DNA of 64,000 nt, from NCBI GenBank assembly GCA_037447655.1, contig JBBHKE010003004.1, positions 310,001-374,000 of the forward strand, given 5' to 3'. Each line of letters begins with the position of its first letter. Position 1 is the stretch's first letter. The position numbers and the translations under genes are program-made. Shown here piece by piece: positions 8,048-17,835 of the stretch. Source of the DNA: Zygnema cylindricum (taxonomy: Eukaryota > Streptophyta > Zygnematophyceae > Zygnematales > Zygnemataceae). The notes under the pieces were generated by a model that saw nothing but the letters and a program-made list of their open reading frames with translations, was not told where the DNA came from and did not search any database.

Positions 8048-10198
8048 TCAGGATAATTGAATTCCAGCCAAGTGGGGAAGAGGGGATCCCTGCTCAATAG
8101 ATTGGAGAGCTTCGGAGTCATTCCAAATGTCCTTCCGTCCGGCTCCCATGGGTGCCTGCCCCTCAACATCTGCTGCAAAAGTTGACAATTCCCCCCCAGA
8201 TGGAAGAAGCCAAATGAAGGCGGAGGATGCTCGAATGAGTCCCAAACTGATTTCCGGATCCTCGTCGTGCCGAGCCCCGGTGGAATCCAGGGTAGAAAGA
8301 TCGGGGTTTCGCCTCAGTCCGTCCGCATTCCCATGAATTTCCCCTGCCCGGTGGACAATGCTGAAATCATATTCCTGCAAGATAAGAACCCATCTGGAGA
8401 GTTTGCCGGTCAACTTACTATTTTCCATGATCCACTTCAAGGGTTGGTGATCGGTGATTAGTGTGAAATGGATCATGTACAAATAAGGTCTGAAATGCTG
8501 GATGGCCCAAACCGCGGCAAGAAGCTCCCCATGATAACTGCTATAATTTCCCTCAGCTTGGTTATTGCTCCGGCTGGCGTAAGCCACCACATACTCCACA
8601 CCTGCGTCTTCAACTTGAGCCAAAACAACTCCCAATCCAAACCTGCTCCAATCAGTGTAAAGGAGGAAAGGTTTATGGTGATCGGGCATCCGGAGCACAA
8701 GGTGCTGCTTCAGGGCATCCTTCAAGAATTGGAAAGCGATCTGCTGTTCCTCGGCCCACTGCCATTCTTGATCTTTCCGTAATAGCTTATTGAGGGGCTG
8801 GGCGTGACTACTGAACTCGGGAATAAACCTGCGATAGTAGTTAGCCAGGCCGAGAAAGGTGCGCAAGGCAGAAATGTCCTGCGGGGGAGGAAGAGCGTCG
8901 AGGGCTGCAACATTCACCATATGGGGACCCAATATCCCAAGAGTTAACTCATGTGCGAGGTAAATGATTTTCTGCACTCCAAAAATACCCTTGCCCGGGT
9001 GACATTTCAAGCCTGCTGCTTGAAGAGCCCGGAGAACGATCTGGATATGCTCCAGGTGTTCTTCAAAGGTCTTGGAAAATATTATCACATCATCGATGTA
9101 GCACGTGGCACAATCGATTCCTCGGAGCGCTTCGTCCATGGCCCGTTGGAACTTTGGTGGTGCATTCTTCAGTCCGAAAGGCATGTAGATCCACTTATAA
9201 AGTCTGGATCCGACCAAGAATGCAATTCTCTCCCAGTGGTTTGGTTGCATGGCAATCTGGTGGAAACCATTCTTCATGTCTAGTGTGGAGAAAATAGTGG
9301 CCCGAGCAAGAGAGTCGAATATCTCTTCCGGAGTTGGCATTAGGTACCGGTCAGGAATGGTGGCCGTGTTCAACATGCGGTAGTCCCCACACATGCGGAA
9401 GTCCACAGTTTTCCCGGATGAATCCTTCTTAGGAGGGAGAACTGTGGGGGAAGCAAACCCATGGAGTCTGGTACTTTCCTGAACCAACCCTGCGTCCACC
9501 AAAGTTTGAACCTTTGCAGTAATAAACTCTTTCTCTTTGAAGCCGAGAGGATATTGTTTCTGCCAAACCGTTGCGGTTTCGTCGATCAAATCTATCCGAA
9601 AGGGGGTTCCTTTGTAGATTCCGACATCCGTTTCGGACCATGAGAAAACCTGAGTGTTTCTAGCCAAGAGTTCTGTTAGCTGTTCTTTCTGCTGAGAGTC
9701 CAGCTGCTCCCCCAGAGTCCAGTCCATTTTTCTCGGCTCAACCGCAGCCCAAGCTTCCAGTGGTCTTCCCCAGAGGTTGATGTCGAATTCTAGCCCAACC
9801 TGTGGATCTGCCTCTATTCCTCCGGATAATACTTTACTGCTGACAACTTCTGCTAAGCTGTCTCCTTCCGAGCTCCTGTTCCCCCCCGCCGAAGGAACTC
9901 TCGGGTGTAGAATTTTTCTCTTTTCTCTCCCCCCCTCAAGCTGCAAAGTTGCTTGCATGGACAGTAACTGTGGAGCTTGAAGGTAATATCTGCGTGAATC
10001 TGGAGCGTGGAGACTGAAATAGGCAAGAGCATGCTTGACAACCCATGTAATGGCATTTAAATCCATTCTTTGCCCTATGAGGCTGCACCGTTGTAGGTCT
10101 GAAATACCTAATGCTGCCGTGGTTTCCGGATGAAATCCCATTGCCTGTTCTCGTTCCGATATTGTTGGTGCTGTCCAAAGTTTTTTCCTTGCTATCAA
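8048..10198 (-). CDS. methyltransferase tail + reverse transcriptase + RNase H
   Basis: A 716-residue open frame, the longest in the window. Residues 1-60 are the end of the DNA methyltransferase (ISEREQAMGFHPETTA, then RCSLIGQRMDLNAITWVV). A linker follows, with FDINLWGRPLEAWAAVEP. Reverse transcriptase begins with the gypsy-type ELLARNTQVFSWSETDVG lead and YPLGFKEKEFI. It has KKDSSGKTVDFRMCGDYRML, FSTLDMKNGFHQI, YMPFGLKNAPPKFQRAMDEA and the catalytic CYIDDVIIFS (YIDD at 9089-9100). RNase H shows FLLYTDWSRFGLG, YHGELLAAVWAI, LITDHQPLKWIM and HGNADGL, so its four acidic residues are present. No gap separates methyltransferase and RT, which shows the methyltransferase belongs to the polyprotein and is not a later insertion. 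The nominal start is only the point after a frameshift; there is no true start here. Confidence 0.9.
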   Translation of the reverse strand: MIARKKLWTAPTISEREQAMGFHPETTAALGISDLQRCSLIGQRMDLNAITWVVKHALAYFSLHAPDSRRYYLQAPQLLSMQATLQLEGGREKRKILHPRVPSAGGNRSSEGDSLAEVVSSKVLSGGIEADPQVGLEFDINLWGRPLEAWAAVEPRKMDWTLGEQLDSQQKEQLTELLARNTQVFSWSETDVGIYKGTPFRIDLIDETATVWQKQYPLGFKEKEFITAKVQTLVDAGLVQESTRLHGFASPTVLPPKKDSSGKTVDFRMCGDYRMLNTATIPDRYLMPTPEEIFDSLARATIFSTLDMKNGFHQIAMQPNHWERIAFLVGSRLYKWIYMPFGLKNAPPKFQRAMDEALRGIDCATCYIDDVIIFSKTFEEHLEHIQIVLRALQAAGLKCHPGKGIFGVQKIIYLAHELTLGILGPHMVNVAALDALPPPQDISALRTFLGLANYYRRFIPEFSSHAQPLNKLLRKDQEWQWAEEQQIAFQFLKDALKQHLVLRMPDHHKPFLLYTDWSRFGLGVVLAQVEDAGVEYVVAYASRSNNQAEGNYSSYHGELLAAVWAIQHFRPYLYMIHFTLITDHQPLKWIMENSKLTGKLSRWVLILQEYDFSIVHRAGEIHGNADGLRRNPDLSTLDSTGARHDEDPEISLGLIRASSAFIWLLPSGGELSTFAADVEGQAPMGAGRKDIWNDSEALQSIEQGSPLPHLAGIQLS

Positions 10199-10967
10199 AA
10201 ATCATTCTAGCTGCTCCTTTTCGGTAGGCGTGACTGTGAGGAAAAGAAACCGACGTGGGGAGTGCTCGACGTGGGAATCCGGGGATATTGCATTCGAAGA
10301 AAGGTGTACGATCCGGTTTTGTTACAGGTGTCGCCATTCTCCCTTTTCCAAGTATCTGCTGCACTGAAATCTGCGGGTCGGGGGTTTGTGTCTCCAACAG
10401 TTCCCGGAAGACTGGAAGAGGGATCATATTGGTCCAATATGCCCGGAGTCTGTGCGCTCGAGATCCCATTTGAGCAGCGTCAAAAACCAAGGGAGCTCCC
10501 AGAATACGGGTTACCTGATTCCAACTTTCTGCAACCTGCTTTCGTTTATCATCCCCCGGGTGGACATTCTCCAGAATGTACCCCACTGGTGTGTCTTGGA
10601 GCTGGTGAATCCACAATATCAATGTAATCATTTGATAAAAGGTTCCACTTCGGTGGTCCAGATGCCCTCTTCCTTGTCCTGCTAGGGAGTATCCTTGGCA
10701 AGGCCATCCTGCCACAACCAGATCTACTCTTCCCAGACTAGCTAAATGAAGTGCCATTATATTATCCACATTCTAGGGAAGACAGCGGTGATCTTTGGAA
10801 ATGGAAGACACTGGAAGCAGTTGAGGATATAAGCAATGCAGTTGATGTAGGCGGTCTTGGCTGACAGCTCGCGCTTCCGGTAAAATTTCCACTACTGTGT
10901 ATGACTCCACTCGATACCATGCCTTTAAAACAACCTCCAAATCAGAACTGATTCCTGAAAATAAAGA
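10020..10967 (-). pseudogene. C5 cytosine DNA methyltransferase domain in gypsy Pol
   Basis: It would transfer methyl from SAM to cytosine C5 in DNA. Motifs in order on the minus strand: I, LFSGISSDLEVVL (from 10964, SAM pocket); II, YTVVEILPEAR; III/IV, RVDLVVAGWPCQGYSLAG with the catalytic Cys at about 10700-10698; VI, GYILENVHPGD (Glu at about 10571); VIII, AQMGSRAHRLRAYWTN (about 10470-10428); IX-X, SEREQAMGFHPE and RCSLIGQRMDLNAITWVV (about 10165-10055, in the next frame). Lesions: a TAA at 10968-10970 just before motif I (probably a frameshift from RLRTSDL in another frame), a TAG at 10773-10775 between motifs II and IV, and a frameshift near 10195. Protease lies upstream and RT downstream in the same polyprotein. 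The short spacing and lack of chromatin-reader domains suggest a compact, bacterial- or DNMT3-like enzyme. Motif order leaves little doubt about the family; activity of this copy is unlikely. Confidence 0.93.
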
Positions 10968-11224
10968 TTAAATCCGAAGTCCGGAGTCTGGGACTGTCAA
11001 TGACACCACTTGTCGATTGAAGTCCTCGCTCCCAGTCTTAGTTTTGAAAGCATCTGACTGGATCGTCGAATCTGTTTTCGGTAATAGTAAGGCCTAGAAT
11101 GTTTGATCCACTCCCCGCCGGAGTGTGCCACTTGCAATAATCTGTCTGTGTATTCTCTCTCCCATTGCTTGGAAATCGGGAATTGCTAGATGTCTTCGGC
11201 AATATCTGTGGAACTGTCAAACAG

Positions 11225-12850
11225 CTAAGCACGAGAGGTGGTAGAATACACGGGGTAACAGCCAGACACCGGAACATTGGTCTTTCCCCGGTTCCATAAA
11301 TCCAAAGGAACCACAACTTTGGCTCCTTCGGGATTTCCTGGGTCCCGAACTGTACATTGCTCCTTCCAAACACTCAAACTTATATTCATGCGGGTCCAAG
11401 TTGCCATTCCCAACAGAATTTCAAACCGATTCCCTTCTACCACTAAGAAAGGAAGTCCAATTTTCACCTTCTGTCTCGCATCATCTGAGAATTCAATGTC
11501 CATGGCTTTGATGATCCCATGGACTGGCTGATTGCCGCTGCTGACTGTGCTCAAGCAGATGTTACTCGGGCAAATCTAGGGTCTGAGTTCTTCCCGCATT
11601 TTCTGCAATGCAGAAGTAGTGATGAGGTTAGGAAGTGCTCCGGTATCCACCACAGCGTCCTGATACGCGCCGTATCCGTTCAGTTTGAAATTCCCGGTCC
11701 GGTTTAGAATGAGTGCCACGGACAAAGTTTTGTAGTTCCTATCCGCCATAGGTGTCTTAGGATCTGAAGACAAGTATACCGCCGTGGGTGGTGTCACCCT
11801 GTCGACTTTGTCTTTTCCAGAATGGATCTCTTCTCCCAGGGCCTGAATGAGGATCTCTTCGGGCAGATTATGGGAGGAAGCAAGGGTCTTGACATGGGTC
11901 AAGGCATAAGGCATCAAATGCCGGACCAGCATAACAGCAAGCTTGGAGGAATGGGGCGGAGCTTTTGGGGAGGATGTCGGCGAATTTTGTTCCTGATCCG
12001 GTTCTATCTTTTCGTTGCCATCAGTTTCAGAACCGGAATCGGGTACGGGTGGAGTTTTTAGTGCATCTTCGTCCGGGCGTTCGGCCATAAACCGTTCAAA
12101 CCAATCTTGTGTACTTTGGTTGTCCTTTTCCAGTGATTTTGTCTCCTGCTGCAGTTTCTCTTTCTTGTAATTTTCGAAACCGGGAGGCAATTTATGTTGA
12201 GGAGGAAGAGGAGGAGGTTGAGTGGGCTTGATCCCAAGGCCTATGTCACTGTTTAGAATGACTGCCCTGGGCGTGAAAGACAAAGGCCCGGTGGCCTTCC
12301 GGTTGTGGTCCTTTTGGCCCATTTTCCGCCTTTCTCTCCTTTGATTCGAGGTTGAGGAGCGGAGTTGTCTACGACCATCTCCCACTCCAACATTCCATGC
12401 TCTGTGCAAGAAACTGTTTGCATGGTGGGCATTTGGGGGTTCCAAATCCCAGCCCATTAAATCATCGTCATTAACACCCGATGTGCTTTGAAGCTCAAGC
12501 TCCGCTAGCTTTTGTAGTAATTCTTGCTTCTGTCTTTGGAGTTGTTGCGCTGCCGTAAGAGGAGCAAGCTGGTAAGTCGACCCCAAACGAAGTGTAGCCA
12601 ATTCTGCAGCCATGGCAGCCATCTGCTCACTCTGATGTTGGATTATTATCTCTGGTTTAAGTCTTGCGGGAGCAGTCGTTAATGGTTCTGGCGTCACTGG
12701 TGTAGGCAGCACTGGGCGCTCCCAAGGATAAAGGAGTTGTAGGGGAAGAGGGTTAACGATAGTCTCTCCTCCTCCCGTGAACAAAGCGAATTGCATCATT
12801 TCCTTAGGTATCCCGTTCTTCCGGAAACATTGTCCCTCCTTGTGCCCCAT
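11225..12850 (-). pseudogene. gypsy Gag C-terminus and aspartic protease
   Basis: Two stretches in one frame, separated only by a TAG at 11576-11578. The first (12850-11579) starts with the end of a second zinc knuckle (CGFMGHKEGQC, first Cys in the adjacent frame near 12870). It then has long low-complexity linkers (QLQRQKQELLQKLAELELQS; ERFMAERPDEDALKTPPVPD) and ends with the retropepsin motif YQDAVVDTGALPNLITTSAL near 11650-11600. The second stretch (11554-11225) gives the rest of the protease fold, with MDIEFSDDARQKVKIGLPFL, then VEGNRFEILLGMATW, the usual hydrophobic-Gly flap/helix region. The enzyme would cut the polyprotein. After 11225 the frame becomes unclear for about 250 bases before methyltransferase motif I. 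Confidence 0.85.
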
Positions 12851-13330
12851 AAAACCACAGGCTTCGCATTTGTGACCCTCAGTGGTATACTTGCTTCGAA
12901 TCTCGTTGGAGATTTGAGCATCGTTAAACTTTGGCAGTTTGATTTGCGTAGTAGAGACTGGGACATTTTCGAAGTTTCGCTCCGGGGAGTGGGTCGGTAA
13001 ATGTTCTTTGTGACCGGTGTTCTCTCCCCCCCCCCTGCTTTGAGCCTTTCTTCATGGTGCTTGTGGCTCCTTTCTGAATGCTCTACCTCCCATTCTTTCA
13101 ACTTTAGGGCTAGCTCCGGTTTGAGTTTCCTGCTGCAGCGTTTCCATCCATGTCCAGGTTGTTGACAATTTAGGCAATTGTACAGAATCACCCGATTGTC
13201 GGCCCCCATTGCATGTTCTGGCCCGCTGTCCACAACTTGCTTCCCTTTAACTTCCGCAAAGCTTGGAGTTCCGCTTGTTCTTCCCCACTTAAGGAAGTTT
13301 CCCGGCGAATCCTGCAAAATTCGCTCTTGC
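12796..13330 (-). pseudogene. gypsy Gag nucleocapsid, two zinc knuckles
   Basis: The open frame reads the CCHC knuckle CLNCQQPGHGWKRC near 13180-13140. A charged linker follows (LKEWEVEHSERSHKHHEERL), and downstream, partly in the next frame, a second knuckle of the form C-x2-C-x4-H-x4-C (CEACGFMGHKEGQC) near 12870-12830. Nucleocapsid knuckles bind element RNA for packaging. A frameshift between about 12880 and 12840 moves the reading into the protease frame. Two knuckles are more common in copia lineage C here and in some gypsy groups; most plant gypsy Gags have one. Confidence 0.8.
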
Positions 13331-13429
13331 CTTGCCGGTCACGGCTTTTTCTCTCGCCTCACTGTGAACAAAGTGGTCGTATAACTTCATGGCCACCAGG
13401 GATATGTCCTTGGCCGAGGGATTTATGTC

Positions 13430-13966
13430 CTAGATGGCCTGTCCTGCGATCCAGTTATCCAAGGCAGTCTGCCCTGTCAGTCCGAAGGAATTACGGACAG
13501 CAATGAAATACTTGGTTGCCATTGCGGGAAGGTCAATGGTAGACAGTTTAGTCTTCTGACAAAGACTACAGAGGCGGTTAAAGAGTGTCTGAGGCGTCTC
13601 ATTCTTCAAACACCGGAATTCCGTGAATTCCTTGATGGCTGATTCGTTCCTCTCGGTGTAGAGGAGTCTCCAGATGTTTAGAAGAGTGGTGCAAGGGGTA
13701 GGATTCGCCACCATACGAGTTGCAGCCCGAGCTGCCTGAATTGCTTCCTTCTGGTTAACATAGGCCCTCCCTTGGGCCTACAAATTCATATCATCAATGA
13801 AGGTAGCTGTTACAGGGGTCACCGCTGCGGCAGCCAAATCTGCCTCCGCTCGTAAAACTTCTGCATCCAGGGCCGGATCGGAGATTTTGATGCTTGGAGC
13901 CATCAAGAGAGGTTGACGCTCCTTATAATCTGCCAACGCCCCTCCAGAGAGGTAGTTGACCATCAT
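13430..13966 (-). pseudogene. gypsy Gag capsid-like region
   Basis: Two open stretches (13966-13778 and 13714-13430) in different frames cover the part of Gag before the zinc knuckles. The second holds TTLLNIWRLLYTERNESAIK and FTEFRCLKNETPQTLFNRLC, a pattern of helices with Trp/Phe and a short Gln-Thr-Leu turn like the retrotransposon gag (UBN2/Retrotrans_gag-type) capsid. The assignment rests mainly on position between the disordered N-terminus and the nucleocapsid; I do not recognise the exact family. Stops near 13776 and 13430 break it. Confidence 0.6.
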
Positions 13967-14142
13967 GGGAAAGAGAGTTGTTTCGAAGTCGTCAGGAATA
14001 GCTCCTCCCTGTAATTGTTAATTTCAGATTGGGTGAAGGATTTCCACAACAATTCGAAATCAGAGAAAGCTATCCCAGAGTTATCTCTTGTAAAGATTCG
14101 GATGTACCCCATTTCCTTTTCCTCCTCTTCCGAATTTGTGAA

Positions 14143-16393
14143 CTAAGACAAGGAAGGTCCGGTGGGACTGACAAACTGGGCTGGCGAAGTGGCTCCTAGG
14201 TCCTCTTCCTCCGAATGGATCCGACTCCTCCTCCGGTAGGAGGTGTTGCCCTGTGAGGTGTGGAATCTCCTCTTGCAGAGGAAGTACCCGTGCGTAGAAA
14301 TGTGGTAGGAGGAAGGGTATTCCTTGATGATTCTCTTGGTGCAGAGGATATCCGTGGGCCTGTCTGTCCGACTGAAGTAGAAGGGGCCCACTCCCCTATA
14401 TCAACCCCTCTATATTCACTGGAGTATCGCTCGTCCCGGAGAACTGTTGCTGGGGACAAGATGTGAATCCGAGGTCCGTTTGCAGGTGGATATTGGGGTA
14501 GGGATGGAGAAGAAGATGGAGATGAAGGCCGGTTCTAGGGAAAAGGTGTCTGTCTCCTGAACGGGGTCGGTTTCCGAGGCCTTCTTCTAGAGGTTTCAGG
14601 GGGAGGAGTTCTAGAACTAGAGGATGGGGAACCCCGTTGAGGAGGGGAGTATACGTCGTACTTATAGGGTAAATTCAGCGGACCTGGGGACCCACGGTCG
14701 GCTTCAGTAAGAGAAACAAAAAGAGATGGAGAGGAGATGGGATTGTCCCGAGGTTTTGCTGCCGGAGCCTCGGAGTGGGAAGTAGGAGGAGGAGGAGGGA
14801 AAGGAGGAGGATCACGGGACAGTCTGGGTGGAGGAGAAGGAGGTGTAGACGGTCTCAAGGGGATGTGAATTCTTTCGTCCGGTCGTAACTCCACTAAGGC
14901 CTCAACAGCTTCAAAAACCTCCACCGAAACAAAAGAAGGCTCTTCCCGCGGAGCCGCTTCGAGTTCAGACGGTAAATCTGCACCCAAACCCCCAATATTA
15001 GGTCTTGTGTCTACCCCCTCTTCTCGCTGAAGAGGAGGTTCCTGACCAATCTCCGAAGGAGGAGCCTGGGGTGGAGCTTCGGGCGGGGTTTCCGCTACTG
15101 GTGTTGGAGGGATCCGCCCACTGAGGATCCCACTGGACCTCCGCCTAGCTTCCCGGATGAGATTCTATTCCTGCTCCCACAACTTCCTCCGTTCTTCCTC
15201 CAACGCTTCCCAATCTACTGTAACGGGTCCAGTCCCCGCCGTAGCCGAGCCCTGAGATTTTAAAATTTCCACTAGTTCCTTAGCCCTTTCCACTACTCCG
15301 GTCAGATCAGCTATCCCTGCTCCTAAAATTTTTGGATCTGTAGGCCTGGCTCGAAACAATCCCTCGGACAACTCTTCTGGTTCGGTTTCCGGAACCTCTG
15401 GGTCAGTGGGTTTGGGTCGCCAGAACCCTCCATCAGGGCGGACCCGGGGTGCCGGAGGGGTAGATCTCTCGGTGGAGACTGGCACTGGCGTTGGGGAAGG
15501 TTCTTCCTTGGGAATAGGTGCAAATCTACCCTTGCTATCCCTGTGGTCAAACTTCTTCCCCCTCCCCGGCTCTGGAACCCCGCTATCGCTGCCACCTGCT
15601 CTCCTACGAGACCTCGAAGCTGGGCGCCCCCGGGACGGTCGGCTTGCTGCAGTGTCTTGGGAAGAAGATGGAGGAGGGCGAGAAGGAGGAGCCCTCCTGG
15701 GCCGTTCCCGCAAGGACTGGGAGGAACCACTCTCTGAAGAGCTACTTAGAATCTCCACTACCCCTCCCACTGGTTTAACCACCCGAGGTCGATCCGACCG
15801 AGACACTCTTTGCACCAACTCCTGCTTAACCTTCAGTTCATGAAGATCATGAAGAGCAAGGAGTTCCTTTCGACCAGGGCGGCTGGGATCCGTCAAAACC
15901 GCAGGGTCAATCTGAATTTCGGCCCTGGGAATCTTTGATCTGGTGTGAAGCCCGACCTCCGGAAGGGGACCCAAAAGGGGCTCCCGCTGAGCTTGCCTCT
16001 TTGGCCTGGCCCGGGGTAACACTCGGTTTCTTTCTTGAGCCTGTGCTCTGGACTCCTTTCTTTCCTCGGCAAAGGTTCTGGAGGCCTCCGCCAAGGAGGG
16101 AAAATGTTAGGAGTGAGGCTAGGAGGAGATGGGGGCGAAGTTTGTGGTTCGGGTGGTTTTGGAGGAGTTTGAACCCTAACAGGCTCAGGCATCATCCCAT
16201 GGAGAAACCGCTCTATGTTGGCAGGCGAGGTGAAGGGGACGGATTCTTCGGGAACCTGTGACTCTTCTTCTGATACCAATGCTTCTCGATTCGCTCGTTC
16301 TTCCGGCCTGGCACCAGAGAGATTCTTAACTTGAGCTTCACCTCCCCCCATGATGACTAAGGTCTCGAAAGAGGAATTAACGACAGAAAACAA
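14143..16393 (-). pseudogene. gypsy Gag N-terminal low-complexity region
   Basis: Overlapping open frames (16393-15893, 16094-15165, 14987-14535, 14459-14143) together read a long Pro/Ser/Arg/Glu-rich protein. A likely start is MGGGEAQVKNLSGARPEERA at about 16352. Further on are proline runs (QTPPKPPEPQTSPPSPPSLT), Arg/Lys-rich blocks (RARPKRQAQREPLLGP; RPASRSRRRAGG), a coiled-coil-like KELLALHDLHELKVKQELVQ, and Ser runs (ILSSSSESGSSQSL). At least three frame changes separate them. Long disordered leaders occur in some gypsy Gags, but this one, near 700 residues, is large. No catalytic domain was recognised, and a separate function cannot be excluded. Confidence 0.6.
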
Positions 16394-17654
16394 TACTTGC
16401 TTCCGCCAAGAGAGCTTCTAAAGTTAAAAAGCTCCTATCCCCTCTAATCCGAAGGAGACACGGTGGCTTTTCAGTACTGTGCTTATTCCACAGGAAGTCT
16501 ATAGCATTCGTTCCCTCAAAACCCACTGTTTAGATGCCAGGAAATTGCAGTTTTACCCTGGGAAGTCCTCGCCAAAGCAAAAGAGACTAAAAGTGAAGAC
16601 ACAAATGCACTACCTCGTGGACATATAAAAATAAATAGGAATGGCTGTTTCAAATTTAACAATATCACCTTGACCACAGAAATAAAATATAAGAGGGAAG
16701 ATATAAAAGATGGCGAAGCAAGCTTAACATACCCCGGCAATTTACGATGACAATGGGAGAAAGGCGAAATCTCTCTTGATGGCAGTGTTAATAGGTATGG
16801 TACTCCTTCAACCCTCGGTGTCCGCAGCTCAGAACCGACTAGACTCTTCTCAGTTTCAAGCAGCGAAAAATCCAAAAGTCACCTAAAGGGACGGTAGTGC
16901 CAACCACCAGCCCGAACTATGATTCCCAAAATGGACAAATCCAAAACAGAGATGGCAATAGAGTCAAATAACACAAAGATTCTCCAAAAGAAGGTTTGTT
17001 GGAATTTTTGAGGGTTTTCACAGGAGACAGTACTGAAAAGCAACCTGTCTCCTTCGGCCCCAAGCGCCTTATACATCAAAGTTTGTCCAAAATCAGGTCT
17101 TAAAGTCAAACCTACGTTATTAGCCAATGAGCGACCAACAACGGCAATCAAACTGACATAAGACAAAATAATGTGTACTACTCTTGGGGCAAAAAGTTGG
17201 ACCTCTGACCACGGCTAGATCCGCGGCCGGAAGTTATTATTTCTTCCACAGTTTTTAAGACAAAGTACTAAAAAGACACGGAAGTGCCAAGCTTTGACTT
17301 AATGTAATTAATTAACCACTGGTCAGCTGAATTTGAACTGAATTGCTACAGACAACTAACAGCAAAATCTAGATTACAGTCCGGAAGTCTACGTGGCAAT
17401 CCACAATGTACCCTCCACTAGGGCTGGTGGAAGCTAGTACTATGTGACGGAACTGCGATCTTTCAGATGCTAGAACTTTGTCGTCCAGCCTCCGTTAGGC
17501 ACAAAACAAAGTGCGTCTTGTTCAGTAGAGGAAATACTTCAATCCTTCCTGCAGGTTGTGCGGGCTTCTCCGAAATCTGAGAATAGTACGGGTCGGAAGG
17601 GTACGGAAATCCTCGGTAATATAGAAGTGTGCTGAAAAGCACTCGAGCTTGACA
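16394..17654 (-). other. gypsy element 5' leader/LTR region, no gene
   Basis: This lies between the Gag start and the right end of the element. No protein family was recognised. The end reads GCACTCGAGCTTGACA on the plus strand. If a 5' LTR exists it must lie here, but I could not match it to the left end of the element. GTGCTGAAAAGCAC (17631-17644) is a short hairpin close to the terminus. Confidence 0.5.
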
Positions 17655-17658
17655 TAAC
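17655..17658. other. target-site duplication, right copy (taac)
   Basis: It matches 6342-6345 and marks the right boundary of the gypsy insertion. Confidence 0.65.
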
Positions 17659-17835
17659 TTATCGCCTAGTTGGGCGTTTTCAGAGATTTATTTTTCTACG
17701 TACTCACGGGAGTCCAGGCTGCAAAAGGGTGCAGTTATATTATATGGTTGTGTGCTTGTGTAGCAGTGGTTTCCATTGAAAGTGGGTAGCTATTAATTAT
17801 CTAGAGGCTTCCCGTATTCCGTAGTCCAATGGAGG
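17659..17835 (+). repeat. family A LTR, right part (continued from 6345)
   Basis: It continues the interrupted LTR: GTTTTCAGAGATTT, ACGGGAGTCCAGGCTGCA and CCAATGGAGGACACATAATTG match the A3 3' LTR at 26400-26573 closely, without the 11.3 kb insertion. Together with 5493-6345 it makes one LTR of about 1.03 kb. Confidence 0.8.

Larger units (their letters stand above)
6346..17654 (-). mobile_element. Ty3/gypsy retrotransposon encoding a DNA methyltransferase
   Basis: An 11.3 kb insertion in a family A LTR, transcribed right to left. The order of domains on the minus strand is Gag (about 16350-12800), aspartic protease (12850-11225), C5 DNA methyltransferase (10967-10030), reverse transcriptase and RNase H (about 9750-8048), integrase (8035-6850) and a PHD-like end (6825-6673). 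The protease-RT-RNaseH-integrase order and the YIDD motif are typical of Ty3/gypsy. It ends TGTC...GACA with duplicated TAAC outside. Stops and frameshifts make this copy unable to give one polyprotein. Long direct LTRs were not recognised by eye, which is unusual. Domain content shows the family; the methyltransferase is extra cargo not present in ordinary gypsy elements. Confidence 0.9.

Noticed and set aside
15406-15843. Plus-strand frame of 145 codons in the gypsy element
   Set aside because: It is the complement of the low-complexity Gag leader and is rich in Gly/Arg/Ser for that reason.
16270-16281. TGGTATCAGA on the minus strand as a gypsy PBS
   Set aside because: It matches ten bases of the initiator-Met PBS but lies inside the Gag N-terminal frame (ALVSEE codons), downstream of the likely Gag start, and no LTR end precedes it.
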